In this document: piece after piece, positions 10,007-21,938 of the stretch
Numbering within the stretch: the stretch's first letter is position 1
Layout: each line of letters opens with the position of its first letter
NCBI GenBank assembly: GCA_947462335.1
Contig: OX381707.1
Location: 60,675,773 to 60,739,772, forward strand
Direction of reading: 5' to 3'
Origin: Harmothoe impar
Taxonomy: Eukaryota > Annelida > Polychaeta > Phyllodocida > Polynoidae
DNA: 64,000 bases
The notes under the pieces: model-generated
Told to the model about the DNA's origin: nothing
The model's database searches: none
What the model saw: the letters and a program-made list of their open reading frames with translations, nothing else
Translations under genes and position numbers: made by a program

Positions 10007-11312
10007 GCATATAATATATCCTAATGGGGGTCCACACGTATACATAGGGAATAGTCATCCTACTGGTAGAATGATATTTTGGGTGCCTCTGGATAATGAA
10101 AGCATGGGATGACGTGAGTGATTCGTGACATGTGTGTTCGATACTATATTCTGTAGTAGTAATGATATTTTATAATTCATTAGACATTTTTGTTTCAAAC
10201 AACTGCATCTGAACCAATACTTGATTCAACCTCCTCTACCTAACCACCCTAATCCCGAGCCAATTGTCATGTTAATCACACGTTCTATCATCATACTTTA
10301 TTTGCTTTTGAAAAAAAAAGTCAAACTGGATTGCCGCAGACTATATATCAAATTACTTACGTCTATAAGTAAAACGATAGGGGAAACCCATGGGAAGGCC
10401 TACGCTGATTATACTTGCCACTAGAAGTGAGCATTTGCTAATGAGAATCAACCCTTTGGGATTATGAACCATCAAATCTTGTTACTCCACTCACATAACA
10501 CGACTGCGTCCAGGCAGACCCATGTGGATTGAACTAGATATCGAATAGGGCTGAGGTTTCCAACGACCTAAAACGGAATTACCCTTGGGATGATCGGCAG
10601 TCATGCATATAGATCTTTTATTGTCACTTATGGTTTCCAATTTAAATCATCAACCTGATTTAAAGGCCTTAGGAGGACATCCGATCAGCTTGAAATGTGT
10701 ACATTGTATATGTATAGCCTACATAACAACCATCGGAGCTGAAGTAATAAGAAGCAAAAGAGCAAACACCAATATAATTATTATAAACTATATCAACATT
10801 ACAGTTTATTATATCCCTGATTCTTCTATACTGTGTCAAACCAGGTCAGGTTTAGGCTTACACAATAGAGACTGATATAGACATGTAGATCCGGCGGCAG
10901 CCCCTGCTGCGCAGGTGCAGTTGTGACATTCTGATTTCCTTTTTGACAATCTGAAGGAGAGATTAGATCTGTATTAGGCAACACAACTGAAATTGTAGAT
11001 CACCGACCTTGCTCCTCAAAATACGGCAGATCTCGGATTGTCCGCAATTTTGAGTTGTTTCATGTTTCTGATGATAGATTAAAAGCCTATTCTCCCCACA
11101 ACTGTTCATTATCAAAGGCTTCTAGGTTAAAAGCCTTTTCTCCCCACAGCTGTTCAATGTCAAGGCTACTGATGAAATACCCCATGACTTGTATACCTGA
11201 AGCACACATCTTATTGCTGCAGGCCTCATCACGGATTGTACGTCACCGTTAGACATCCGCAAATTTTTTCTTGTACCTGTCTAGGTGTCCCAAAGTATTT
11301 CTGACGGATCGG
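10007..11312. other. Intronic sequence, one short tandem repeat
   Basis: No gene recognised. The only structure is the 48-bp tandem duplication listed separately. Confidence 0.5.
11076..11171. repeat. 48-bp tandem duplication, two diverged units
   Basis: Two adjacent units beginning at about 11079 and 11127 share TTAAAAGCC, TTCTCCCCAC and CTGTTCA in the same order, with about 80 percent identity by eye. Confidence 0.7.
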
Positions 11313-11314
11313 TA

Positions 11315-13596
11315 CACTGATAATAATGGACCTGGAAATGTTAGTCACTACGGACTACATTTCTATAGTCACATGAATGTAGCAAAAACGACTATACCAA
11401 GTTAGTCACCTATGTCTATAGTAAGTTAGTCATATAGTCAACCTATAGTCAGCCATTAAATCGGCTGATTTGGGCTATATAGTCAAGTGACTATGAATTT
11501 AATGGTTTCATGGTCTAAAGTAGTCACCATGACCAATAGATATAGTCAATCATGAGAAATAAGGGAAACTTAAGCACTGGAGGCAGGTCAAGGTTCAGCA
11601 GGGTAGACATGGCGCGGAAAAGGCAGGGCAGGGGACAGGCTAGTAGGATAGGGCAGGGCAGGGACAGGCTAGGATGAGGCAGGCCAGGGGACAGGCTAAA
11701 TAAGGCAGGCCAGGGGACAAGCTAGGATAAGGCAGGGCAGGGGACAGGCTAGGATAACGACAGAGCAGGTGACAGGCCAGGATAAGGCAGGCCAGGGGAC
11801 AAGCTAGGATAAGGCAGGACGGGGGACAGGCTAGGATGAGGCTGGGCAGGGAACAGGCTAGGATAGGGCAGGGCGGGGGACAAGCTAAGATAAGGCAGGA
11901 CAGGGGACAAGCTAGGATAAGGCAGGGCAGGGGACAGGCTAGTAGGATAGGGCAGGGCAGGGCAGGGACAGGCTAGGATGAGGCAGGGCAGGGGACAGGC
12001 TAAATAAGGCAGGCCAGGGGACAAGCTAGGATAAGGCAAGGCAGGGGACAGGCTAGGATAACTTCAGAGCAGGCGACAGGCCAGGATAAGGCAGGGCAGG
12101 GGACAAGCTAGGATAAGGCAGGGCAGGGGCCAGGCTAGTAGGATAGGGCAGGGCAGGGCAGGGACAGGCTAGGATGAGGCAGGGCAGGGGACAGGCAAGG
12201 ATAAGGCAGGGCAGGGGACAAGCTAGGATAAGGCAGGGCAGGTGACAGGCCAGGATAAAGCAGGGCAGGGGACAGGCTGGGATAAGGCAAGGCAGATGAC
12301 AGGCTAGGATAAGGCAGGGCAGGGGACAAGCTAGGATGAGGCAAGGCAGGGGCCAGGCTAGTAGGATAGGGCAGGGCAGGGCAGGGACAGGCTAGGATGA
12401 GGCAGGGCAGGGGACAGGCTAAATAAGGCAGGCCAGGGGACAAGCTAGGATAAGGCAAGGCAGGGGACAGGCTAGGATAACGGCAGAGCAGGTGACAGGC
12501 CAGGATAAGGCAGGCCAGGGGACAAGCTAGGATAAGGCAGGGCAGAGGACAAGCTAGGATAAGGCAGGGCAGGGGCCAGGCTATTAGGATAGGGCAGGGC
12601 AGGGCAGGGACAGGCTAGGATGAGGCAGGACAGGTGACAGGCCAGGATAAGGCAGGGCAGGGGACAAGCTAGGATAAGGCAGGGCAGGTGACAGGCTAGG
12701 ATAAAGCAGGGCAGGTGACAGGCTAGGATAAGGCAGGGCAAGTGACAGCCAGGATAAAGCAGGGCAGGGACAGTCTAGGATAAGGCAGGGCAGGAGACAT
12801 GCTAGGATAGGGCAGGGGACAGGCTAGGATAAGGCAGGGCAGGTGACAGGCTATGACAAGCAGGCCAGGGGACAAGCTAGGATAAGGCAGGGCAGGTGAC
12901 AGGCCAGGATAAAACAGGGCAGGGACATGCTAGGATAAGGCAGGGCAGGGGACATGCTAGGATAGGGCAGGGACAGCCTAGGGTGAGGCAGGGCAGGGGA
13001 CAGGGCAGGTGGCAGGCTAGGATAAGGAAGGCCAGGGGACAGGCTAGGATAAGGCAGGCCAGGGGACAGGCTAGGATAAGTCAGGCCAGGGGACAGGCTA
13101 GGATAAGGCAGGCCAGGGGACAAGCTAGGATAAGACAGGCCAGGGGACAGGCTAGGATAAGTCAGAGCAGGTGACAGGCTCCTGTGTAGGCCTATCATGC
13201 TCTGTCAGTCTAGACATACACTGTTCATGTATGTCTATGTGATCAAAATTGGAACAAATTACCATGATAACTCTATCAAACATGAGAACTCATGCACCCT
13301 ATAACATCTTAAGTTGTCATAGTCAACTGTAACATAACATATAACAAGCAGGGATATCCATAGAACAGTGGTTTAGGAGAGGATGTGCCTACCTGAAGTC
13401 CATGGACCATTCAAATTTGAATCCTAACTGTTTCCTGTGCACACATTCCTGTGACATCATCAATTTGTGTGATCCACATATAGTCACTACAGACTATCTT
13501 TATGACTAATATGTGACTAAGTTGTATAGTCTCCTGACTACGGGGGTCAAAATATGATGGTATAGTCAGTACTGACTATAGGTTTTATTATCAGTG
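11315..13596. mobile_element. CACTGATAATAA foldback element containing a minisatellite
   Basis: Perfect 12-bp ends, CACTGATAATAA and TTATTATCAGTG, between TA dinucleotides (11313-11314 and 13597-13598). Subterminal sequence on both sides repeats GTAGTCACTA/TATAGTCA-like words in opposite orientation, consistent with one element about 2.28 kb long. Almost all of the interior is the 27-bp minisatellite. There is no coding capacity; the CACTG tip and TA duplication match the 5492, 26634 and 62037 elements. Confidence 0.7.
11610..13180 (+). repeat. 27-bp GC-rich minisatellite, about 1.6 kb
   Basis: Roughly 58 tandem copies of a 27-bp unit, GGATAAGGCAGGGCAGGGGA followed by CAGGCTA. Variants include GACAAGCTA, GTGACAGGC and an inserted CTAGTAGGATAGGGCAGG segment. 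That segment recurs five times about 200-300 bp apart, marking higher-order units. Long reading frames here (proline/leucine/serine-rich on the minus strand) are artefacts of the repeat. Confidence 0.95.
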
Positions 13597-14463
13597 TACG
13601 TGGACTTTGAGGCACGATGAAGTTGTCAGTAGGCAGTTTAGTCGCCACATACACCATTGTTATATGGATATATCATTGCCGTTATGAGGTTACTTCTGCA
13701 CTATATCTCTGCTATTCGTCTGATTAAATAGCGTTCATTGCATGCAGTATACAATAATCTCAAATACTTCATATTCCACAAAGATAATCTTGTTATCATG
13801 ACTTTTTACATCCTTAGAAACCTCCCCCATATACATATATGGGGCCGTCCATAAAGTATGTCACGCCCAAGGGGGTGGGGGGGGGGTCTTGTTTTTGTGT
13901 GACGAAGTGTGACATGGGGCTGGGGGGGGGGGGGTCTATGGACTTGTGTGACGTCACACTTTTTGAATTTTGTAAACAATATAAATGCTGTATACATTAG
14001 TGACATCTGCAGGTTAAATACATATTTGTGGTTGTAGTACATCTACAAGTCCTAGCACCTTTCAAATTCACACAATTCAAGACCCCAGCTAAGAGAAAAC
14101 TATAACTGTGATAGATCAGTTTATTAATGCAAACTTGGATGCACATTTGAAGGTCATTAATGCCCCAAGTTCATTTAACATGGTTGAACTGAGGATAACT
14201 TCTTAAGGAAGGACCATGTATCAAGAGCTGGAAAAGAAAAACTTTGCACATACTGGAGAGGTTTGGCGTAAGATTTGTCACAAACCATGATAGATAAAGA
14301 CCATTCGAACAGCCAAAGATGGACTTTTAGTGAAACTAGATGGGTCAGGGAACTACCTCTCAGTATTTGCTAGCCTTGCACCCAGGTCAAAGGAAGAACA
14401 AAGGAGAGAAACCAAAACAAGGTTCTTCCAGCATGACCTACAGTCTGATTCTAGTACGTATCA

Positions 14464-14633
14464 CACAGGCGTGGTAACCAAGTGGGACAGGGGGGGGGGT
14501 GTGGTATGTCCCCTCCCTCTACTTTTGACCAACCCCTAAAAAGTTCAATCCAAAAAGGTCAAGGAAAAAGGGGTCAAAAAGGTCAATATACCCCTCAGTC
14601 CCCCCTACTTCAAAACTGCTTGCCATGCTCCTG
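14464..14633. mobile_element. CAnnGGCGTGG-ended MITE, 5-bp duplication TATCA
   Basis: 170 bp, ends CACAGGCGTGGTAACC and TTGCCATGCTCCTG, flanked by TATCA (14459-14463 and 14634-14638). It is clearly the same family as 30044..30206: both contain CTTTTGACCAACCCC, GGGGTCAAAAAGG and ACCCCTCAGTCCCCC. Confidence 0.8.
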
Positions 14634-15095
14634 TATCATTCCAGTATGTATTGCCCCTAAGCAATAATGTGAATTCATGTATGCTATCCAGAAGATGCAC
14701 CATGAAGACCTTATGTGGATAGAGCAAGTATTTGGATACCACACAAGGATGGATCCAGGTGGGGGACAGGGGGGGCAGGGGGGGGGGGGCATCCTGCCCC
14801 TTATTGCTATAGATTTTTAATGTAATTGGGTCTAATACCATCAGAACATTGCCTATATCAAGCCCCCCCCCCTCTTTCTCAAGTTCCTGGATCTACCTCT
14901 GCCACAGATTTGCCAACACAAGAGAATTGACAGGATAGCAGTGGCACACCTGTTATTCCTGTAAACACTGTCAAGAATCTATGGATCGAGGATACCTCAG
15001 CCGCAGAGATCTAGTGCCATGACTATTGGTGTGAACATGATACTGCCACTTTAAACAATTGGAATCAAAAGGGGTCTTTTCAATAAAATCCATTA

Positions 15096-15318
15096 CCATA
15101 AAACCTTGCATACAAGCCGCGGCTAGTACATGAGTCAAATCGGTGGTGCGGCTCATAGCATCAGCCGAGGGTCAGGGTGTGGCTCATACACAAGTTTTTG
15201 CTACTATGGTACAGTATCAAAAGTCACCATAATCAGATCGACAGTGCAGCTTATGGCATCAGCACAAACTCTAGGTGCAGCTAATACACAGGTTAGACTT
15301 ATACGAGAGATTTTACGG
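15096..15318. mobile_element. CCATAAAACCTTGC foldback MITE, old copy, TA duplication
   Basis: 223 bp with inverted ends CCATAAAACCTTGCATACAAG and a complement ending TTTTACGG, flanked by TA. It is a diverged relative of 21346..21567: same length, and the same CGGCTNATA/AAGCCGCAC words in reverse orientation. Confidence 0.72.
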
Positions 15319-15612
15319 TAACATTGGGTCTAAAGGTATTCCAGAGACTGATGTCATACTTCAACACATTTTAGTAGCAATCAAATTGTAATAAGCCTTT
15401 AACTGGGTTAAGATAATGTAAGTAGGTTCTTTTATCAAATTATGGGACCAGACTGATACGGTACCTAATTATATGCAAAGGGGGGGTGTCAGCAGATTTG
15501 TGACATACTTTTCTAGGGGGTGTCGGAAAAAGTGTGACAAAGTGTGACATGGGGGTGGGGGGTGTTCAAAATGGCCCGAAAAAGAGTGACATACTTTATG
15601 GACGGCCCCTAT

Positions 15613-17421
15613 GGGTATGACTGGAGTAGCCGTGACCAATCTACCAGAGTCAACATGACTCGGTAACTCAATGTGACCCTTAATTCTTCTCTGTGTGGAC
15701 AATAGAAACTTCGTGCTGGTCAGTCTACTAAACTCTGTTCCCTTTACTATACTGTCCTCTGACTGGCTATATGAATTATGGTCATGTTTAAGCTGGCATT
15801 GCTGCTTGTGTATACATAAACTTTGGTGGACACTTGGAATATACCGTGGAGCTACTGTTATCGCAAGTAATGGGGATGAGTGTATTGAATTATGTATGGG
15901 TATTGTCTAACCATATGGGTTGTGTGACCATACGCGTATAGGCTGCACAATCTTCTGGATGTGAGGGATTTCCCCATATCCTCCAAGATGACTTTCGACC
16001 CTACGGGGATGAGACACTCCAGAAGGGTCGGCATGATGCATCAATGCAGCTCTGGTGAGTTACTCACTGGGGCTGCATTGGTGCATCATGACGACAAATG
16101 TGATGTTTTAGAAATATACCGTCCACAAATGTTATAATTTCGACGGGAACTAATCCATAAAGCAATCGTTAAACAAAGTTCGGTACTCGTGAAATTCGTA
16201 TAAATATGTTGAAGATGGCACTCTATTCCTGCGGATTGAAACATCATTCAAATGTCAACCCTCTCAAAACCCCTGCACTAACCCTGCTGCCCTTGCAATG
16301 TTTTGCAAAATACTTGGACCTGGCATTTGCATTGACAACTAACCTAAAGTAAACCAGACAGTCCTGTTCCTACTTGGAGAAGCATAAGGCTGCTCCTCAA
16401 GTGTAATGTTGGTACTGAATTCCCCATGGTTGAGACACTTCTATATCTATATAACCATGTCCCGCACTTGGCTTCAGAAATCAGACACTTCCCTCCTTCA
16501 TCATCATGAATAATTCAATTTGAACTGACTATATCTCAAACCAAGGACCAGTTGTACTTGTACTTCATGCTCAAACAAAGCTACCGGACATGTATACCTC
16601 AAATGTAGATAATCTCATGGCTGCATTACTTTATGTCCAAAGTTTGAAGTTTTATACCTGTAAACTATGCAACCATATATGACTTCGTATCACAATGTTT
16701 TATATAACATTTAGTAATCTCACTTGTATTCATTTACTATGCAGACGTGAGATGAATCTCGCACCCCTCCGCCACAGTATGGCTACCAGTTTCTATGCTA
16801 AGAAAGAAACGTTATTCCCCGAGAGTGTATTTTAGGCATGTATGAGAATTGATGCAGTGTTATTTATGAGCATATATCTACAGTCTATTATCAGCCATTC
16901 CCAAGTGCAATCAGCTGGCTATAGGCCACAGCTAAATGGAAGAGAGTAAGCGGAATGACATATGCACCATGAGATATAGATAGAGGGAATCAGCTGAAAG
17001 ACAAATATGACCAATTTGGTTGCACAGGTCGATATTTGGATCTATTGCCAATAATGATAAGTGGATAGGTGGCAGGTAATCTTGTTTCTCGTGGGCACTT
17101 GTGTAGACTTATTATAGGATCGATTCCCTGCCTATGTAAATAGGAATCTATAGTCTGATGGAACTTTTTTTGGGCATTTGTTCATTTACATGATATATGA
17201 GTAACACCGCATGTATGGACCTAAAAATGTAACCATAATAGTGCACACAAGACTGACACGGTAAATAGTGAGCCCAAAAATACGTCCTTTGTACTGTAAA
17301 CCAACAGTACTATTCTACTGCCCATTTACAGTGTAATACCGTAGTACATGCATATACTGAAAAAACTATAGTAGTTACTCCTTCTCAGATACATTTACTG
17401 CTATCTATGGGGACTGAGTCG
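15613..17421. other. Intronic sequence with small inverted repeats
   Basis: No gene. A 69-bp stem-loop lies at 16027-16095 (arms built on CATGATGCA and TGCATCATG). A reduced CACTGTAAA-type remnant lies at about 17291-17335 (ACTGTAAA and TTTACAGT facing each other). Confidence 0.5.
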
Positions 17422-17429
17422 CTAATCAC

Positions 17430-18000
17430 TAGGGATGTCATTGACATTTGCTATATTGACGTATCGCTATTATGTCAATATTTCAATATTATTACATTGA
17501 CAATTTTGATATGTCAATATAATTATGTCAATATATATGTCTTATGAGGAAATGTTCTCTGCCAGTGGAGAAAACATATTTGCACTTGTATCATGGTACC
17601 TGAATGTGCCAGTATCCAGAGCACTCTCAGAGGGGTGTCCTCCACTATCTTCAATAAGGGAGGGGGTGGGTTAATGTACATAGTATTGAGCTTACAGTTA
17701 GGGTAGTTATCCTTTTGACCAGCCTTAGGTCAAATTCCTACCACGCAGTATTTGAGACTGGGAGTTCCAATGATTATTACATGAACATTTTTAGTGATAA
17801 TGGTGGTAGCGGTAATAATAGAACTGGTGTGCAACTACCATAAACCATTGTTATGGTTATTTTTCTCACCTTATTAATGCAATAAACAGTATTTTAGATG
17901 TTTTTAATAGATTAAATATTATATTGCAATACATTGATATATCAACAACTACATGTCAACAATCGTCATCGACACAAATTTAATGTCAATGACGTCCCTA
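17430..18000. mobile_element. hAT-like MITE with perfect 8-bp duplication
   Basis: A 571-bp element flanked by CTAATCAC (17422-17429 and 18001-18008). Inverted ends TAGGGATGTCATTGACATT and AATGTCAATGACGTCCCTA. The interior is very AT-rich with repeated ATGTCAATAT words and has no coding frame. The TAGGG tip plus an 8-bp duplication is characteristic of hAT elements. Confidence 0.85.
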
Positions 18001-18120
18001 CTAATCACCTCCCCCCTCCTTTTGTGCTGCCTCTTAATTGGTGAGGTCATTTTCGGACATAAATTGGGTCTATTGCCTGGTTTCTTGCATAAAAATTGCT
18101 AACTAACAGCCTTATGTAAC

Positions 18121-18285
18121 ATAACCCAGGGTCTGTTACACAATAATGTAGCATTGTTAATTAAGCTGATTCAATAGCATTGTTAATTAAGCTGATTCAA
18201 CAAGTAGTTCACTGCCTGTATCATTATAACCCAGGGTCTGTTACACAATAATGTAGCATCGTTAATTAAGCTGATTCAATAGGTA
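18121..18285 (+). repeat. Nested tandem duplication, 105-bp period
   Basis: ATAACCCAGGGTCTGTTACA starts at 18121 and again at 18226, followed each time by CAATAATGTAGCAT. Within the first unit GTTAATTAAGCTGATTCAA is itself duplicated. Confidence 0.85.
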
Positions 18286-18751
18286 GTTATTGCAGGTACC
18301 TGGCTGTATGCATTATGAATACTATGAAGGCCCGGTACTAGCAGACAGGGATCTGCTTGACGGCAGCCTCATTTTAGCACGGACTCACGCCACCTGACGG
18401 TGAGCCGCTCTTACCGAACCACGTGACCAAAGTATGAGTAATCAACCAGGTGGCGCGGTAGTCTGCAGCGCGCATGTGCAGTAGTGTATTACTACTCACC
18501 CTGTCCTTTTCCTAGGTCAATATCTCCTCTGGGGGATGGAGGAGCTTGTTGGCTTTTCCTGACACGACAGTCATGAGGTCCCTGGGCTTGTATGTGCATA
18601 GTGGGGAAACATATTTCAAATATGAATTCTTAATGCAAATGGCTGGGTTTGGCCTAACATGTACGATAGTCTGTAATACGACAGTAACGCAGTCTGTAAT
18701 ACGGAAGCTTTCTATTCCCATCAGGGATAAATAGTTAGAGCTGTGTGCTCA

Positions 18752-19049
18752 GGCCAAAAAAAACCATTAAAGATGTGTCTCAGATTACATAGTCTGAAAA
18801 TCTAGGTAGGGTAGGTCGAATTTTTTTATTCATTTTTTTTTCACTTTGCCCTGAAAAGTACCCAAAAGTTGACTCACAAACTTCAGCGCCAACTTGCCAA
18901 CAACTGTGTCGACTCGTGGACTGTCAAATTGACTCTGAAATAACCCCAAAATTACTTTAGAAAAAATGGATCCAAATTTCTAGGGTCGGCCCTCTTTTGC
19001 TGGGTAGGGTCGGGTAACCTGAAACACACCTTTTCTTTTCTATTTGGCC
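18752..19049. mobile_element. GGCCAAAA-family MITE, TCA duplication
   Basis: 298 bp between TCA copies (18749-18751 and 19050-19052). The left end is GGCCAAAAAAAACC, with TGTGTCTCAGATTACATAGT and TAGGTAGGGTAGGTCG. The right end is GGGTCGGGTAACCTGAAACA, CACC, a T tract and GGCC. The interior includes GACTC-rich words (CTTCAGCGCC, GACTCGTGGAC) shared with 19871..20282 and 41508..42925. Confidence 0.82.
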
Positions 19050-19052
19050 TCA

Positions 19053-19867
19053 TCTACTGACAAATGGAAATCTACTGATGTCTCCTGATAGCAGTAAGCA
19101 ATGTATATCTAAAGCCCTTTGAATAATATATATCTTTTAACATTTTCTATAGAGCACCATCCTGAAAGTAAAGCAGTGTAGCTTGTTAACCATGTAGCTA
19201 CTGTACCGTTACATTTTTTGTCATTTATCCCGTCGCCATCCCAGCTACACGTTAGTGTTTTAGGCGTTTTCTTTTTCCATCAAGGGGAAAGGGATCAGTA
19301 CATCAGAGCTATTTATATGTGAAGAGTTTTGTTCCAAAACGCAAAAAAATCCATTTCAGAATTGATGCACGTACTGATTTCTGTAAGGCTACCATAGTGG
19401 CAATTATGGTGCTTCAGTTAATGTATACATATTAGTAACATAAGAGAAGACCTAAAGACATCAAGAACTAGATTTTTAGGATGATTTGGTTCAAAATTGC
19501 ATTTTCCTATTCATGCTCTATTCCTTTGTCATATTTTGATGTCATTTTTCAAAATGGTACTACCGCTAATTGCGTTTTGGAACCAAAGTCTTCATGTACT
19601 CTTCGAGTAACAAATAGAAATCTACTTTTGCCTACTGACAGTAGCAACTAATGCGTTTGCCGTATTGGACATAATAACACACAATCCTTAGTTGATAAGT
19701 GCACATCCCCCTTTTAGGGCCGATCTTTGTAAGCTCTTTGTTCTGTGCATTGTGTGATTTCTTTTGGCAAAGAAAGGACCACAACAGCAAAAAAAATCGG
19801 GGGAAATGGGTGTGGACACTGGGTGTGTGCGCCTAATATATAGAATTCTGCTTTTGTGTTTTCTAGT
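19053..19867. other. Intronic spacer between two related MITEs
   Basis: AT-rich non-coding sequence. No recognisable gene or terminal repeat. Confidence 0.45.
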
Positions 19868-19870
19868 TTA

Positions 19871-20282
19871 GGCCAAAAAAAAAAGAAAGGTGTGTTTCAG
19901 GTTACATAGTCTGAAAATCTAGGTAGGGTGGGTCGGATTATTTTTTTACTATGGCCTGAAAAGTACCCAAAGACTGACTCGCAAACTTCAGCGCTGACTC
20001 GTCGACAACGGCGTTGACTCGTGGACTATCAAATTGACTCTGAAATAGCCCTAAAATTGTTTTGTAAAGACAGATTGATCCCATGGCATGAAAAGTACCT
20101 AAAAAGTTATTCGCAAACTTCAGCGCTGACTCGACTCTTGGACCATCAGATTGACTCTGAAATAGCCCCAAAATTACTTTAAAATTACTTAAAAACTTTT
20201 CAAAATTGGATAAATATTTCTAGGGTCGGCCCTGTTTTGCTAGGTAGGGCCGGGTAACCTGAAACACACTTTTTTTTTGGCC
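19871..20282. mobile_element. GGCCAAAA-family MITE, TTA duplication
   Basis: 412 bp between TTA copies (19868-19870 and 20283-20285). Ends GGCCAAAAAAAAAAGAAAGG and TTTTTTTTTGGCC, with GTGTGTTTCAGGTTACATAG and GGGTAACCTGAAACACAC inside. It is longer than 18752..19049 because the segment with CTTCAGCGCTGACTC is duplicated internally. Confidence 0.85.
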
Positions 20283-20285
20283 TTA

Positions 20286-21101
20286 CTATAATTTTTTAAC
20301 CCACTGTTCGCTTATTACGTCAAATACGGTATATATGTTTTGTCCAGAGCACAACCATGAGCCAAAAAATTATATAAGCAATGCAACCGCTTTACCAACT
20401 ACTGTATCGCTGCCTTCTTTGTCATATACCCGTTTGCCATGTCACACAATATGTCGCCACATCATTGTGCCAGAGTTGATGGATGGGGTTTGACAGGAAG
20501 TGTAGCCTGTACCTAGATACTGTAGATGCCATGCATACAGGTCTCCTGATGGCGGATTGTCTTACGGCATGTGATGTAGTACCAGAACCCTGATGAATAT
20601 TTATAAGATCCGGACTTCCTTATATCACTACCAGACCTGAACCTATATCGACATTTCACATGGCGGAATGACGTGTTGGTTCACAGACCAACGGCCCAAT
20701 ACAGGATTTGCAATATGAAGCGATTTCTATTTTCTTTACATACAGTTTGATTCATAATCTCGTTTCGATTATATATTGTGGATTGGTTTTAGATTGCGGT
20801 TCATCCTTCTAAAAGTGGGGAGATCCCCTTCTGGCAGAACAATTACATCAATTTGAATAAAACCATACTCAGCTGATAATTACAACGGAAATCCAAGTTG
20901 TTTCCCATAATGAAATCGAATTCATAATATTCCCAAGATCTGATAAAAATAATATTGGCTTTAAAATCCAGCCAAATGATCTTTGATCATTTACCGCTCT
21001 GGTGATCATTAACTTTCATACTTATGTTTCATGTAACTTTGATGTATTGCGATTATAGCTATCTGCTTCCCTTTGTGGACAGTGGCGTAGGAAAAGGGGG
21101 G
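20286..21101. other. Intronic sequence, one orphan transposon end
   Basis: No gene. CAGTGGCGTAGGAAAAGGGG at 21080 resembles the left end of the 5-bp-duplication family (compare 23121), but no matching right end is visible. Confidence 0.45.
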
Positions 21102-21171
21102 GGCAAAAAAAGGGTAAAAATATGAGAATATCTTCAAAATTGCATAAAAAACGTAGGGTCGGCCCTGTTTA

Positions 21172-21648
21172 GGCCAAAAAAAGGTTTGTTTCAGGTCACC
21201 CGACCGACCCTATCAAAAGCCGACCCTACGTTTTTTAATGTAATTTTGAAGAATTTTTTGTAGTTTTACTTTTTTGGGGTCAATTTTAGGGTCTTCGGAA
21301 AGGCAGCCTAGTACTTTCATATTAATATATACATATACATGTATACCGTAAAACCTCGCGTATAAGCCTAACTCGCGTATAAGCCGCACCCCGACTTTGT
21401 GCCGATCCTATAAGCCGCACCAGCGATCTGAATATGGTGACTTTAGTACTGTACCATAGTAGCAAAACCCCTCGTATAAGCCGCACCCCGACTCTAGGCC
21501 GATCCTATAAGCCGCACCAGCGATCTGATTCGCGTACTAGCCGCGGCTTATACGCGAGGTTTTACGGTAAGTAAATTTTTTTTTAAAATCCGACCTACCG
21601 ACCCTACATTTTCTTGCCATGTTACCTGAAACAAACCTTTTTTTGGCC
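21172..21648. mobile_element. GGCCAAAA-family MITE, inverted, nested, TTA duplication
   Basis: 477 bp between TTA copies (21169-21171 and 21649-21651). Ends GGCCAAAAAAAGGTTTGTTT and AAACCTTTTTTTGGCC. Compared with other copies it is reversed (CCGACCCTACG on the left). About 222 bp of its length is the innermost element 21346..21567. Confidence 0.82.
21346..21567. mobile_element. CCGTAAAACCTCGCG foldback MITE, TA duplication, innermost of three
   Basis: 222 bp. Ends CCGTAAAACCTCGCGTATAA and the complement ending CGAGGTTTTACGG, flanked by TA (21344-21345 and 21568-21569). The interior is two direct copies of a block with TATAAGCCGCACCCCGACT and GCCGATCCTATAAGCCGCAC. It is younger-looking than its relative at 15096. 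Confidence 0.85.
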
Positions 21649-21938
21649 TTAGGTCGGTCGGGTGACCTGAAACAAACATTCTTTAATATCCCCCCACGCT
21701 AGAAGCACCCAAAATCCTCATTCCTCCTTTCTGCTAGGCTACACTAAATCGGCCTTTCTTTCTTTAGCTAGAGTCATAGACCCCCTATGTCTATGGCTAG
21801 AGTGTATACCTCTATGGACCCAGGAAGTCATGTAGCTTCACCATGACAACGGGATACATAGTAAGTACATATTCTGGGGTGGAGTCGGGGACTACAGTGG
21901 TTAGGTTTGCGTTGGCATTACCTATATCTATATGGGTA

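Larger units (their letters stand above)
13841..15609. mobile_element. GGGGCCGTCCATAAAGTATG TIR element, 1.77 kb, with two nested elements
   Basis: Inverted ends GGGGCCGTCCATAAAGTATG at 13841 and the complement ending at 15609. Both sides continue with GTGTGACAAAGTGTGACATG and G tracts. TAT flanks both ends (13838-13840 and 15610-15612), a possible 3-bp duplication. Nested inside are a 170-bp element (14464..14633) and a 223-bp element (15096..15318). No transposase is recognisable. Confidence 0.75.
21102..21700. mobile_element. Outer GGCCAAAA-family remnant split by a second copy
   Basis: The right half of an older copy: ACGTAGGGTCGGCCCTGTTTA just before 21172, continued after 21651 as GGTCGGTCGGGTGACCTGAA. 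The intact 7867..8156 copy carries these two parts next to each other, so the inner element (21172..21648) inserted into a relative. Confidence 0.72.

Noticed and set aside
11610..13180. CRISPR-like appearance of regularly spaced repeats
   Set aside because: The units are contiguous with no unique spacers, in an animal intron. It is a minisatellite.
11749..13198. Long proline/leucine/serine-rich frames (up to 115 codons) on both strands
   Set aside because: They are translations of the 27-bp minisatellite, whose length is a multiple of three and which therefore keeps frames open. No start context or non-repetitive part.
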